Source: Sulfurimonas denitrificans DSM 1251
Lineage (GTDB): Bacteria > Campylobacterota > Campylobacteria > Campylobacterales > Sulfurimonadaceae
Length of the DNA stretch: 64,000 nt
NCBI RefSeq assembly: GCF_000012965.1
Contig: NC_007575.1
Span: 1,612,001-1,676,000, forward strand
Reading direction: 5' to 3'
Numbering within the stretch: the stretch's first letter is position 1; each line of letters begins with the position of its first letter. Shown here in pieces: positions 15,186 through 24,225 of this stretch. The notes under the pieces were generated by a model. The model was given only the letters and a program-made list of their open reading frames with translations, was not told where the DNA came from and searched no databases. Position numbers and translations under genes: made by a program.

Positions 15186-17651
15186 ATGAAAAATTGCCTG
15201 ATTCATTACCCTTCAGAGCTAATAAGTAAATTTTCAAAAGGTAATGTATCTGGAGCGATAACTGGCAATATTCTTGTTCCTTTAATAATTGTATTCTCCT
15301 TTAACAACATTATTCCAGCTGCACAGCTCTATATTTGGTTTGCTTTACATGTATCTGTATTTCTAGCTAGGATAATTTTTAGAAAAAAAATATCCTCTCA
15401 TCTATATGTTTACTCATCTCTTATCTCTTTTTCTTCTGTTTTATATGCACTCTTTGCATGGATGAGTTTCACCTATGGAGATGATATCTACCTGCTCTTA
15501 GCTGGCATGATTGTAGCATCTGTTGCTGCGGCTTCTATGATATCTCTTGTGAGCATATTTCATATTTTTGTGCTATTTGTAACCATTCAAATGGTAGGTC
15601 TTATTGTCGTATTTTTGTTAAATGGTCAAAATATATTTTATTTAAGTGTACTCTTAGTGGTTGTATTTCTATTTTTTATCTTATTAAATGGATATAAACA
15701 GTTTAGTATTTTAAAAGAAGAGATTAAACTAAAAAAGCAAGTTCATGATTTACTAGACAATGCGGGGCAAGGCTTTTTGTCATTTGATGAAAATCTAAAG
15801 TGTCAAAGCAGTTATTCACAAGAGTGTAAAAGAATATTTGGCATAGAAGATATCGAGGGGCTAGATATATCTAATTTACTTTTTTCTGGAAATTCTCTAA
15901 ATGGAGAGATTTTTATTGATGGTATCTCAAGAGCGTGCGCTTCAGAGGATGAAGATATTAAAGAGATGTTTTTATCACTACTTCCAAAAGAGGAGATAAT
16001 TGGGGATAAATCAATAAAAATAGAGTATAAAAATCTTAAAAAAAATAGATACATGGTAATCCTTAGTGATATCACAAATACAAAAGGTTTAACATCCAAG
16101 CTTGAAAATCAGTACCAAATACAAAAAATGATAGTAGCTATTGCATCTGATAAAAATGATTTTATTGAGCTAAAAGATGACTTTGAACAATTTACAAACA
16201 ATATCTCAAATGTATCCAACACCAACTCACTTACTATAATAAGAGATATTTTACGAGAGTTACATACTTTTAAGGGCATTTTTGCACAAAAAGAGATGCT
16301 TCATATTACTGCTTATATTTTAGAAGTGGAGAAAAAAATACGCAATCTTTGCGCAGGTGAAGATATCATATCTACTCTAATCAAAGCAGATTTGCATAGT
16401 GTCTTTGAAGAAGATTTAACTATCATAAGATCTATCTTAGGAGATGGTTTCCTAACATCACCTAAGTCAATAAATGTGGATATAGACTCCATAGATGATA
16501 TAGAATCAAGTTTAATAGCACTAAAAAAAACTCTAAGCGCAAATGAGCAGAAAAACTTAAATAATACTCTTACTAAAGTTCAAAGATTGAAACATGAGTC
16601 TCTTAAACATATGCTAAATCCTTTTGTCTCGCATATAAAACAGCTATCTTCTGCACTCGAAAAAGAGATATACCCTTTAGAAATCAAAGGCGATGAGAAG
16701 ATAAAAATAGATTCAAAATTCAAGCCTTTTATAAAATCATTAGTGCATCTCTTTAATAACTGCGCTGATCATGGTATAGAAGATATTGAAACCAGAGCTA
16801 TGCTTAATAAAGATGAAGTTGGAACCATCAAGTGTAGTTTTGAGATAGTGTCTAACATGTTAATCATACAGATCAGTGATGATGGAGGTGGTATTGACAC
16901 CAAAGAGCTGTCATTAACCGCCATAAATAAAGCTTTAAAAACTAAAGAAGAGCTTGAACTTATGAGCCAAGAGGATAAGTGCAAACTTATTTTCACAGAT
17001 AAGTTAAGTACAAAAGAAGATATATCAATGGTTTCAGGCGTTGGCATTGGAATGGGTGTCATTAAAGAAAATCTTGAAAAATTAGATGCTAAATACACTA
17101 TTGAAAATATCCCTCAATCTGGTGTCACTTTCACTTTTTATATTCCTTTAAATATAAATAGAGATGAAGATATCTCAAATGAGAAAAAAATTGAAAATAT
17201 TTGTGATAATATTTTAACGCAAATAGAAGTTTTTTTAAAAAATTCCTTAAAACTAGAGATTAAGAGTATTAAGCAAATTACAGATGTGTCAATAGATAAG
17301 AGCTACGCTCAGATAGATCTTTATGATACTTTTGATGGAAATGTCATCATGTTGTTTTCAGATGAGATTATAGAGTTTATGAGCTCTGCTTTAATACCTA
17401 AAAATTTTGATAAAACAGACATAGCGTGGATGAGTAAAGAGCTTCCAAGCGAAGTTTTAAACACGATAGTAGGTCTCTCTTTGCAATATTTTGATAAAAG
17501 CTTGAAAGATGTGAAGATGACTCCTCCTCTATATCTTGATAATACTGATTTAACAAAAGCACTCAAAGATGCTAAAAATAAATTTATTCAAGAGATTGAG
17601 ACATCATCTGGCAAAATAGTATATATAGTATTTGAAAAGGAAAAACCATGA
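15186..17651 (+). CDS. CheA-like membrane histidine kinase with Hpt, ATPase and CheX-like domains
   Basis: An 821-residue hybrid signalling protein. Five or six membrane helices fill residues 25-170. A PAS-like region follows (about 185-300, LLDNAGQGFLSFDENLK). An Hpt domain comes next, with phospho-acceptor His360 in LRELHTFKG. A long helical linker leads to a CheA-type ATPase (about 515-655) with HLFNNCADHGIE, DDGGGID and GVGIGMGVIKENL. The C-terminal 160 residues resemble CheX/CheC-type chemotaxis domains (DTFDGNVIMLFSDEII...SELPSEVLNTIVGLS). The architecture is like CheA but in the membrane and with no CheW-like domain. The next gene is a CheY, overlapping by four bases, and is the likely partner. 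The signal and output are unknown. Confidence 0.8.
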   Translation: MKNCLIHYPSELISKFSKGNVSGAITGNILVPLIIVFSFNNIIPAAQLYIWFALHVSVFLARIIFRKKISSHLYVYSSLISFSSVLYALFAWMSFTYGDDIYLLLAGMIVASVAAASMISLVSIFHIFVLFVTIQMVGLIVVFLLNGQNIFYLSVLLVVVFLFFILLNGYKQFSILKEEIKLKKQVHDLLDNAGQGFLSFDENLKCQSSYSQECKRIFGIEDIEGLDISNLLFSGNSLNGEIFIDGISRACASEDEDIKEMFLSLLPKEEIIGDKSIKIEYKNLKKNRYMVILSDITNTKGLTSKLENQYQIQKMIVAIASDKNDFIELKDDFEQFTNNISNVSNTNSLTIIRDILRELHTFKGIFAQKEMLHITAYILEVEKKIRNLCAGEDIISTLIKADLHSVFEEDLTIIRSILGDGFLTSPKSINVDIDSIDDIESSLIALKKTLSANEQKNLNNTLTKVQRLKHESLKHMLNPFVSHIKQLSSALEKEIYPLEIKGDEKIKIDSKFKPFIKSLVHLFNNCADHGIEDIETRAMLNKDEVGTIKCSFEIVSNMLIIQISDDGGGIDTKELSLTAINKALKTKEELELMSQEDKCKLIFTDKLSTKEDISMVSGVGIGMGVIKENLEKLDAKYTIENIPQSGVTFTFYIPLNINRDEDISNEKKIENICDNILTQIEVFLKNSLKLEIKSIKQITDVSIDKSYAQIDLYDTFDGNVIMLFSDEIIEFMSSALIPKNFDKTDIAWMSKELPSEVLNTIVGLSLQYFDKSLKDVKMTPPLYLDNTDLTKALKDAKNKFIQEIETSSGKIVYIVFEKEKP

Positions 17652-18025
17652 TAGATATCTTGATAGTTGACGATTCATCAATAATAAGAAAGATATTCTC
17701 AGACCACATAGAAAAAATGGGGTATAAAGTAGTTGGTGTTGCAAAAGATGGTAGAGAAGCTATAAAGTTGTATGAAGAGCTAAGACCTGATTTAGTAACT
17801 ATGGATATTACCATGCCTATTATGAATGGAATAGACTCTCTAAAGGCTATTAAAAGTAAATTCAGTGACGCAAAAGTGATAATGATAACTTCTCACGGAG
17901 AAGAGAGATTAGTTATGGAGGCTATCTCAAGCGGAGCAAAAGGTTATGTGCTAAAACCAATTACGCTAGAGAATGTTCAACAAGCTATATATAAAGTTTT
18001 TCCAGAGTTAGCCACAAAACAGTAG
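17648..18025 (+). CDS. CheY-like single-domain response regulator
   Basis: A 125-residue receiver domain with no output domain. Acidic residues D8/D9, phospho-acceptor D53 (TMDITMPIMNG), the switch Ser/Thr in MITSHGEE and K103 (VLKPI) are all present. It overlaps the kinase gene by 4 bases (ATGA), so the two are translationally coupled. It would act by protein-protein contact, as CheY does at the flagellar motor, or on another partner. It resembles CheY-type regulators found beside CheX domains, and dephosphorylation by the kinase's own CheX-like domain is a reasonable inference. Confidence 0.9.
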   Translation: MIDILIVDDSSIIRKIFSDHIEKMGYKVVGVAKDGREAIKLYEELRPDLVTMDITMPIMNGIDSLKAIKSKFSDAKVIMITSHGEERLVMEAISSGAKGYVLKPITLENVQQAIYKVFPELATKQ

Positions 18026-18190
18026 CGTTAATTAACAAAGTTATTTTCTTACATATAAACAAATTTTAAACTTTATCTCAGTTACAATCCATAACATACT
18101 TCTCACTTGTAAATATTTATCTACCCTCTCTTATGAGTAAAGTTTAACCCTTAAAATGTTAAAATCTCTCATCTAAAATGGAGCGTTTAT

Positions 18191-19822
18191 ATGAGAGAGA
18201 GTTCAGAAGTGTTAGCTAGAAAATATAGACCGATTAATTTTGATGAACTTATCGGTCAAGAGAGTATCTCTCAAACTCTCTCACTAGCACTTGATGCGAA
18301 CAGACTCTCTCACGCTTATCTCTTCTCAGGACTCCGTGGAAGTGGAAAAACCTCTACTGCACGTATCTTTTCAAAAGCTCTTATTTGTGAAAAAGGTATC
18401 TCACATAAGCCATGTGGAGTTTGTCAAAACTGCATTTTAGCTCTTGAGAATCGCCATATAGACATTGTAGAGATGGATGGTGCATCTTCAAGAAAGATTG
18501 ATGATATCAGAGATTTGATAGAGCAGACAAAGTATAAACCAGCGACTGCAAGATTTAAAATTTTTATCATAGATGAAGTTCACATGTTAACAAAAGAGGC
18601 ATTTAATGCTCTGCTAAAAACACTTGAAGAACCACCATCTTATGTGAAGTTTATTTTAGCAACTACAGATCCACTCAAACTCCCTGCCACCATACTTAGC
18701 CGTACACAACACTTTAGATTTAAATCTATCGCAACAAACAAGATAGCAGATCACCTCTCTCACATCCTTAATTTAGAGGGGATAAAATATGAGAGTGAAG
18801 CTCTTGATATAATCGCAAGAAGCGGAAGCGGAAGCCTTAGAGATACACTGACACTTTTAGATCAAGCCATCATCTACTCCAAAAACTATGTCGATGTTCG
18901 CACTGTTACAGATATGCTAGGACTCGTTGATCCAAAATTTTTGCAAGAGCTATTTAATGCGGTTTTTGCAAAAGATTATGCAAAACTTATACAACATGTA
19001 AAGAGCCTTGAAGATTATGAAGCGCAGATGGTACTAGATGAGTTAATTGCATTTTTAAAAGAGCGTATGTACGCCTCTGATGCTCTTTACTCAACACTTG
19101 TACTTGATAGATTTTTTAGAATACTAAGCGATGCGAAATATCTCTTTAGCATAAACGCCGATGGCTCTTTTGTACTCTCTTTAATATTTTTTAAAATGGT
19201 TGAGGCTCTTCGCATAAAAGAGGTTGACCAGATGATAGAGTCGCTTCAAAAAGAGATATATAGACCTGCTATTTCATGCTCTCCTACAGAGAATTTACCG
19301 CTAAATACGACTGTTCAAAATATAGTAAAAAGCGTCCCTAACCTCTCTCAAAGTGTAGAGTTTGATGAGTTGCTCTTAAAAATAAAAGATAGAAATTTTG
19401 AACTCGGAGAGTGTTTTGCTAAAAGCATCTCATTTATCTCTTACGATGGTATAACGCTCACATGGGAGAGTTGCGCTGATGAAGAGTGCAAAAAAGTACT
19501 AACTCATGGTTATGGAGTTATCAAACAGCTGGTGCGAGAGATATTTGGGTTTGAGACAAAAATCAGACATGAAGCTTGTACAAAAGAAGAAAGTACTTTA
19601 CATGTAGAGCCAGAGACACCTCTCACAGAGGCTAAGATAGATGAACCCTCTTCTATGATTGAAGAAGCAGAGTTTGGTGGAAGTGCAAGCTGCGTAACAA
19701 ACTGCCAAAGTTCAGACTCTTCACGTGAAATAAACGGTGCAGATATAAAAGATGAGCCAATGGTTCAAAAAGCTATAGAGCTATTTGAGGCTAAAAAAAT
19801 AACAATCCAGTCTAAAGTCTAA
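18191..19822 (+). CDS. dnaX: DNA polymerase III subunit gamma/tau
   Basis: A 543-residue clamp-loader ATPase. It has LARKYRPINFDELIGQ at the N terminus, Walker A GLRGSGKTSTA, the zinc-binding cysteines CEKG...CGVCQNC, the DEVHMLTKEAFNALLKTLEEPP segment and the SRTQHFRFK sensor region. The region beyond 370 is weakly conserved, as usual, and would contact the polymerase. TGGAG lies 9 bases before the ATG. The stop overlaps, tail to tail, the stop of a histidine kinase gene on the other strand by three bases. I saw no slippery A-run at the domain border like the one E. coli uses to make gamma. Confidence 0.96.
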   Translation: MRESSEVLARKYRPINFDELIGQESISQTLSLALDANRLSHAYLFSGLRGSGKTSTARIFSKALICEKGISHKPCGVCQNCILALENRHIDIVEMDGASSRKIDDIRDLIEQTKYKPATARFKIFIIDEVHMLTKEAFNALLKTLEEPPSYVKFILATTDPLKLPATILSRTQHFRFKSIATNKIADHLSHILNLEGIKYESEALDIIARSGSGSLRDTLTLLDQAIIYSKNYVDVRTVTDMLGLVDPKFLQELFNAVFAKDYAKLIQHVKSLEDYEAQMVLDELIAFLKERMYASDALYSTLVLDRFFRILSDAKYLFSINADGSFVLSLIFFKMVEALRIKEVDQMIESLQKEIYRPAISCSPTENLPLNTTVQNIVKSVPNLSQSVEFDELLLKIKDRNFELGECFAKSISFISYDGITLTWESCADEECKKVLTHGYGVIKQLVREIFGFETKIRHEACTKEESTLHVEPETPLTEAKIDEPSSMIEEAEFGGSASCVTNCQSSDSSREINGADIKDEPMVQKAIELFEAKKITIQSKV

Positions 19823-21213
19823 CTCTTCAACATTTTCTCAACACTAAAACCAAATGTTGAGCCATGCCCAAACTTTGACTCTATCTCAAGAGATGAACCT
19901 AAAAATTTTAGAACATAATCAACCATTGTAAGCCCCAATCCCATCGAATTATTCCAACTATTTTTATCTACCCTATAAAACTTCTTTGTAACATTTTGAA
20001 GTTCGTCCTCTTTTATCCCGACACCACTATCTTTTACTAAAAGCTTGCCATCTTTAAACTCTATTAAAACATCAGAGCTTGAGTATTTTAGAGCATTATC
20101 AACAAGATTAACAACTACTAACTCCAACATAGTTTTATCACTAAAGAGAGTTAAACTATCTACATGCAATGAGATTTGTCTATCTTTATATTTTAATTCT
20201 AAGCTTGATGCTACCTCATCACATAAAATTTTTAGGTTAAACTCGCTCTTATGTATCTCAAGCTCTTCATTTTCAAGCTTTACTGATAGAGTAAGTCGAT
20301 CTAACATTTTTGAAATTTTTTCACCATTTGAGCTAATTTTGTCCAAAAATTTATCACGTACACTCTTTGACATGTTATTGTCATCTTGAATTGTTTGAGC
20401 GTACCCCATTATTGAAGCTATTGGATTTTTAAACTCATGTGAAATGGCTGATAAAATATCATTTTTCTGTCTATTAATAAGTCTCAATTTTGCCATGTAT
20501 TTTGATTTTTTCTTCTCATTTTTACTCAGTTTTTTAACGAGATTTTTAAGAAGCAGTGATATTTGCAAAAACTCATAAAAATATTTTGTCTTTATGATTG
20601 CTTTGTAGTTCTTATTTGAAATTTCATCAAGATAGTTTGTAATCTGCTCTATATCGTACACAACCTTTTTGCTCATTTTTCGAGACACAAAAAGTGCTAT
20701 GACTAAAATAGACAAAAACACAAAAAGAAGTTTTATCCATAAAGAGTAAAAATCTTCCATTATTTGAGCTAAGCTCATGGAGAGTCTTATGTAAACTTCT
20801 CTGTTTTTATATACAATTTTTTTTGCAACATATAAAAAATCCGCTCCAACTGTATTTGAGTATCTTATGGTGTAAGCATACTCTTTTGTACTTGATTGTA
20901 TAATTTCAAATCTCTGGGCATGATTGTCCATATCTGTTCTATTGGCATTTGACTCTGCTAAAACAGCTCCTTTGTCATCTATTATAGTTGCACGCAGAGA
21001 AGTTTTTTTATGAATATCTGATACATATTTATCAAGATTATCAATCTTACTCAGTTCTATATCTAAAATTTCTATGGCATGTTTTAGATGATTTTTATTA
21101 TGCTCAATTATACTGCTCTTAAGAGCTAAGTAACTGATAAGAGAAGTGATAAAAAGTGTACCTGCAAGAAGAAGTAAAAACTTAATTATAAAAATTTGAT
21201 GTATTTTTAGCAC
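19819..21213 (-). CDS. Membrane sensor histidine kinase
   Basis: A 464-residue sensor with two membrane helices (about 10-30 and 160-180) enclosing a roughly 130-residue periplasmic domain, then a linker, the dimerisation/phospho-acceptor helix with ILSAISHEFKNPIASIMGYAQT and an ATPase with VVNLVDNALKYSS, VKDSGVGIKEDEL and GLGLTMVDYVLKFLG. It overlaps the upstream response-regulator gene by 7 bases. It would autophosphorylate on the His of SHEFKNP and pass the phosphate to that regulator. The signal is unknown. The HEFKNP box and the OmpR partner place it in the PhoR/EnvZ-like group. Confidence 0.92.
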   Translation of the reverse strand: MLKIHQIFIIKFLLLLAGTLFITSLISYLALKSSIIEHNKNHLKHAIEILDIELSKIDNLDKYVSDIHKKTSLRATIIDDKGAVLAESNANRTDMDNHAQRFEIIQSSTKEYAYTIRYSNTVGADFLYVAKKIVYKNREVYIRLSMSLAQIMEDFYSLWIKLLFVFLSILVIALFVSRKMSKKVVYDIEQITNYLDEISNKNYKAIIKTKYFYEFLQISLLLKNLVKKLSKNEKKKSKYMAKLRLINRQKNDILSAISHEFKNPIASIMGYAQTIQDDNNMSKSVRDKFLDKISSNGEKISKMLDRLTLSVKLENEELEIHKSEFNLKILCDEVASSLELKYKDRQISLHVDSLTLFSDKTMLELVVVNLVDNALKYSSSDVLIEFKDGKLLVKDSGVGIKEDELQNVTKKFYRVDKNSWNNSMGLGLTMVDYVLKFLGSSLEIESKFGHGSTFGFSVEKMLKS

Positions 21214-21881
21214 AATTTATAACCCACACCACGTACTGCTTGTATGTACTCTTTTGTTTTATCTGGATCTATCTTCTCTTTTAGGCGATTTATTGCAACA
21301 TTTACAGTCTGATATTGATAATCCTCTGCGCCATCCCATACATGCTCTAGCAGATACTCACGATCTAAAACAATGTTTTTATTAAAAATAAATTCACTTA
21401 GGAGCTCAAACTCTAACTTTGTTATATCTACATTTTTACCATCAATTTTAAGAGTTCTTTCTCTATTCTCAAGCACTAAATCTCTATGAGAGAGGATTGT
21501 ATCTTCTACATTTCTTGTTGTTCTTCTAAGTAGAGCTTTTATGCGAAGAAGTAGTTCTCTCATGTTAAAAGGTTTAGTAATATAATCATCACCACCTCTT
21601 AAAAATCCCTCTTCTATCTCAGAATCAAGGCTCTTCGCGCTTAGATAAATAACAGGTGTAGTAAACCCTTTTTCTCTTAGTAAAGATATAAATTCACTCC
21701 CCTCGACATTTGGTAAGTTTCTATCCATCAAAAGAAGGTCAATCCTCTCTTCATAGAGAAGTTGTTGAAGATTTTTTGTATTTAAAAAACCGATAACCTC
21801 ATACCCCTCTTTTGCCAAGTTGTACTCTATAAGTTCTAAAATATCCTCTTCATCCTCTACAACCACAATCTTGGCACTCAT
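21207..21881 (-). CDS. OmpR/PhoB-family response regulator
   Basis: A 224-residue regulator with a receiver domain (1-118; acidic D10/E11, phospho-acceptor D53 in LLMDRNLPNVEG, K in ITKPFNMREL) and a winged-helix DNA-binding domain (about 128-224; LTKLEFELLSEF, then VNVAINRLKEKIDP and YIQAVRGVGYKL). It is the first gene of a two-gene unit with the kinase just downstream, and its start is close to the divergent hypothetical gene at 21981. PhoB-like control is possible, but no Pho box or target can be assigned. Confidence 0.93.
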   Translation of the reverse strand: MSAKIVVVEDEEDILELIEYNLAKEGYEVIGFLNTKNLQQLLYEERIDLLLMDRNLPNVEGSEFISLLREKGFTTPVIYLSAKSLDSEIEEGFLRGGDDYITKPFNMRELLLRIKALLRRTTRNVEDTILSHRDLVLENRERTLKIDGKNVDITKLEFELLSEFIFNKNIVLDREYLLEHVWDGAEDYQYQTVNVAINRLKEKIDPDKTKEYIQAVRGVGYKLC

Positions 21882-21980
21882 AAACTTCCCTTAGGTATAT
21901 TTTTAACTATTGTATCAAAAAAGAATTTCTTTTTTATTACATACAAGCTATAATGTAGTCAAATACTTTGGAGGCTCTTT

Positions 21981-22439
21981 ATGTTTGTGTCATCATTCAA
22001 TACTTATGTTCATACAACTAACATAAACAAAAATGGTGATTTTAAAAAAGGTGACGATAAAGAAAAATCAGAGAGTTTTAGCAAAAGCCTCTCAGACTTA
22101 AATATAGTAAAACCATATATTGATAAAAATCTTCCTATTAACTATGTGTCAAACTATAAATCATTTCACAACCATCAAAAACTTCAAGAACAATTAACCA
22201 GCCAAAGCGAATATAAATTAAAACAACTTAGTACACTAAATAACGCAAAAGTAGCTTACGATGAGAACTCTAAAATGTTCTCTTTAGCAAAAAAACCATC
22301 CATCTCTTTGAGCCAAACTCCAACAATAGATGAAAATCTACCTCCTAAAGAACAAAAAGCAAAAGAGAAGAGTTTAAGACACTCCATGATAAACACATAT
22401 ATCTCAAACGACAACTACTACCGCATAACTGCAGCTTAA
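21981..22439 (+). CDS. Hypothetical protein, Lys/Ser-rich
   Basis: A 152-residue protein I do not recognise. It is hydrophilic throughout, rich in Lys, Ser and Asn, with no signal peptide, membrane helix or cysteine. The start MFVSSFNTYVHTTNI resembles the beginnings of several small unknown proteins in Campylobacterota. GGAGG lies 8 bases before the ATG, which supports translation. It is divergent from the response regulator (99-base gap) and meets ymdB tail to tail with a four-base overlap. It could be a target of the two-component system because of its position. Confidence 0.55.
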   Translation: MFVSSFNTYVHTTNINKNGDFKKGDDKEKSESFSKSLSDLNIVKPYIDKNLPINYVSNYKSFHNHQKLQEQLTSQSEYKLKQLSTLNNAKVAYDENSKMFSLAKKPSISLSQTPTIDENLPPKEQKAKEKSLRHSMINTYISNDNYYRITAA

Positions 22440-23245
22440 ACCTCTATCCACGCATCTGTTCTTATAACTCGCCCATCATCAAATATCTTTAATTTAAAAG
22501 CACTCTCACACTTTCCATCACTAAAATCCATAATAGCAATTTGAAGAATTTTTTTACACTTTTTTGGAATATCAAAATGCCCTTTAACGCCAGTTAAAAA
22601 CTGCTTTAGAGGCGAAGCCTCATCCATTCCTATGACATTGTCTCTACACCCTGATAGTCCTATATCTGTTAGATAGGCGGTGTTATTTGCTATTTGAAAG
22701 TCATCCGTACTTACATGTGTATGAGTTCCTATGATAGCACTAACACTTCCTTGAAGCAACATCATCATAGCTCTTTTTTCACTAGTTGCCTCGGCATGAA
22801 AATCTACAAAGATATTTTTAACACCCTCTGAGCGCAGTGATTCAACTGTACTTGTTGCACATCGAAAAGCGTTGTCGGTATATGGCATAGAGTAGTGTCC
22901 CATAAGGTTTAGGACACCTAACTTCTCTTCTGCAACTTCATATACTTTGCACCCCGTTCCACCAACATCACTAGGATAGTTATGCGGTCTTAAAATCTCA
23001 TGAGTATCAAAAAGCGCTGTTATCTCTTTTTTATCCCAAGTATGATTTCCGCCGCTCATACAATCAACCCCATAACCAACTATCTCATTTGCGTTTTTTA
23101 CAGTTAGCCCAAATCCATGAGAAGCATTTTCATAGTTTGCAATTACAAAATCTATCTCATGCTCTTTTCTTAGATTTTTTAGATGTATCTTTAACATCTC
23201 TCTTCCATGGCTTCCAACTATATCGCCTATAAATGCTACTCTCAA
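22436..23245 (-). CDS. ymdB: YmdB-family metallophosphoesterase
   Basis: A 269-residue enzyme of the calcineurin-like phosphoesterase superfamily. Metal-binding motifs are visible: FIGDIVGSHGRE at the N terminus, ANYENASHGFGLT, CMSGGNHTWDKKEI, FVDFHAEATSEK and IIGTHTHVSTDD. In Bacillus, YmdB hydrolyses 2',3'-cyclic nucleotides and affects biofilm formation; the role here is not known. It follows ung on the same strand with a 28-base gap, so they may be co-transcribed. Length and motifs are normal for the family. Confidence 0.93.
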   Translation of the reverse strand: MRVAFIGDIVGSHGREMLKIHLKNLRKEHEIDFVIANYENASHGFGLTVKNANEIVGYGVDCMSGGNHTWDKKEITALFDTHEILRPHNYPSDVGGTGCKVYEVAEEKLGVLNLMGHYSMPYTDNAFRCATSTVESLRSEGVKNIFVDFHAEATSEKRAMMMLLQGSVSAIIGTHTHVSTDDFQIANNTAYLTDIGLSGCRDNVIGMDEASPLKQFLTGVKGHFDIPKKCKKILQIAIMDFSDGKCESAFKLKIFDDGRVIRTDAWIEV

Positions 23246-23273
23246 ATTTGCTTTCCTTTTTTTTTCTTTTATT

Positions 23274-23945
23274 TCAGATACACCACTCTACTGGTTTTAG
23301 TCCCTTAGATATAAGATACTCATCTGTTTTTGAAAATGGTTTTGAGCCAAAAAATCCTCTGTATGATGATAGAGGTGATGGGTGCGGAGCTTTTAAGATG
23401 AGATGTTTTTTCTCATCAATCAAAGATGCTTTTGCTCCTGCTGGTGCACCCCAAAGTATAAAAACCAGATTCTCTTTTTTCTCGCTAAGTAGTCTGATAA
23501 CAGTATCGGTAAATACCTCCCAGCCTCTGTTTTTGTGTGAATTTGCCTCACTTGCTCTGACGCTTAGCACTGTATTTAGTAAAAAAACACCCTCTTTTGC
23601 CCAGCTCATTAAATTTCCACTTTTAGGTATTTCGCACCCAATATCATCATGAAGCTCTTTAAAAATATTGCACAAAGATGGCGGAGGTGGCACTCCATCA
23701 TTTACCGAAAAGGCAAGTCCATGAGCTTGATTTACCCCATGGTATGGGTCTTGTCCTAAAATCACAACCTTTACGCTCTCAAATGGTGTGCTCTCAAATG
23801 CAGCAAAAATATTTGAGCTGTGAGGATATAGAGTGTATTTTTGTTTCTCCCCAACTAAAAACTCTTTTAACGAGTTAAAATATGGCTTTTGAAACTCATC
23901 TAAGAGAACCTCTCTCCAGCTACTCTCTATCTTAAGATCAATCAT
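23274..23945 (-). CDS. ung: Uracil-DNA glycosylase
   Basis: A 223-residue family 1 enzyme that removes uracil from DNA. The water-activating motif VVILGQDPYHG is at about 60-70, followed by HGLAFSV, the uracil-binding region LLNTVLSVR and the DNA-intercalating loop HPSPLSSYRGFFGS. All catalytic residues (the Asp of GQDPYH and the His of HPSPLS) are present. It is the first gene of a unit with ymdB. Upstream lies a broken small gene and the restriction-modification cassette. Confidence 0.97.
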   Translation of the reverse strand: MIDLKIESSWREVLLDEFQKPYFNSLKEFLVGEKQKYTLYPHSSNIFAAFESTPFESVKVVILGQDPYHGVNQAHGLAFSVNDGVPPPPSLCNIFKELHDDIGCEIPKSGNLMSWAKEGVFLLNTVLSVRASEANSHKNRGWEVFTDTVIRLLSEKKENLVFILWGAPAGAKASLIDEKKHLILKAPHPSPLSSYRGFFGSKPFSKTDEYLISKGLKPVEWCI

Positions 23946-23978
23946 CTTTACTCCGTTGTAAAATCTAAATATTTCTCA

Positions 23979-24182
23979 TTAGGCTTTAAACTCTTCATCT
24001 TTTGTTATCGCAAAAATCCTAATTCTATCTTCATACAAAATTTTTTCAAGTCTGGCATCCAATTCATTAATACTATAAGCTTTTGTACCATAAAGACTTA
24101 TCTAGGCTTTTTTGAGATACTCTTCTTTATTTAAGCTATTCCAAAATTTATACTCTTTAAGTCGCTTATCTTCATCTAACAT
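23979..24182 (-). pseudogene. Small gene broken by one stop codon
   Basis: On the minus strand an ATG at 24182 opens a 67-codon frame that is clean except for a single TAG at 24104-24102 (codon 27). The two halves read MLDEDKRLKEYKFWNSLN...LKKA, stop, ISLYGTKAYSINELDARLEK...FKA, and the same frame continues to a TAA. The composition is ordinary protein and quite unlike random AT-rich frames. I do not recognise the family; an antitoxin-like small protein is a guess. It lies in the 280-base gap between ung and the endonuclease gene, probably left from the arrival of that cassette. Confidence 0.5.
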
Positions 24183-24225
24183 GGGTAGTACTTTTAACTT
24201 GTTATTTTTTATTTTTGATATTTCT

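Noticed and set aside
18026-18190. RNA gene in the gap before dnaX
   Set aside because: No cloverleaf or conserved RNA motif; AT-rich promoter-like DNA only.
23233-23652. 139-codon plus-strand frame
   Set aside because: Antisense shadow of ung; its translation is a low-complexity Ser/Phe/Leu string without motifs.
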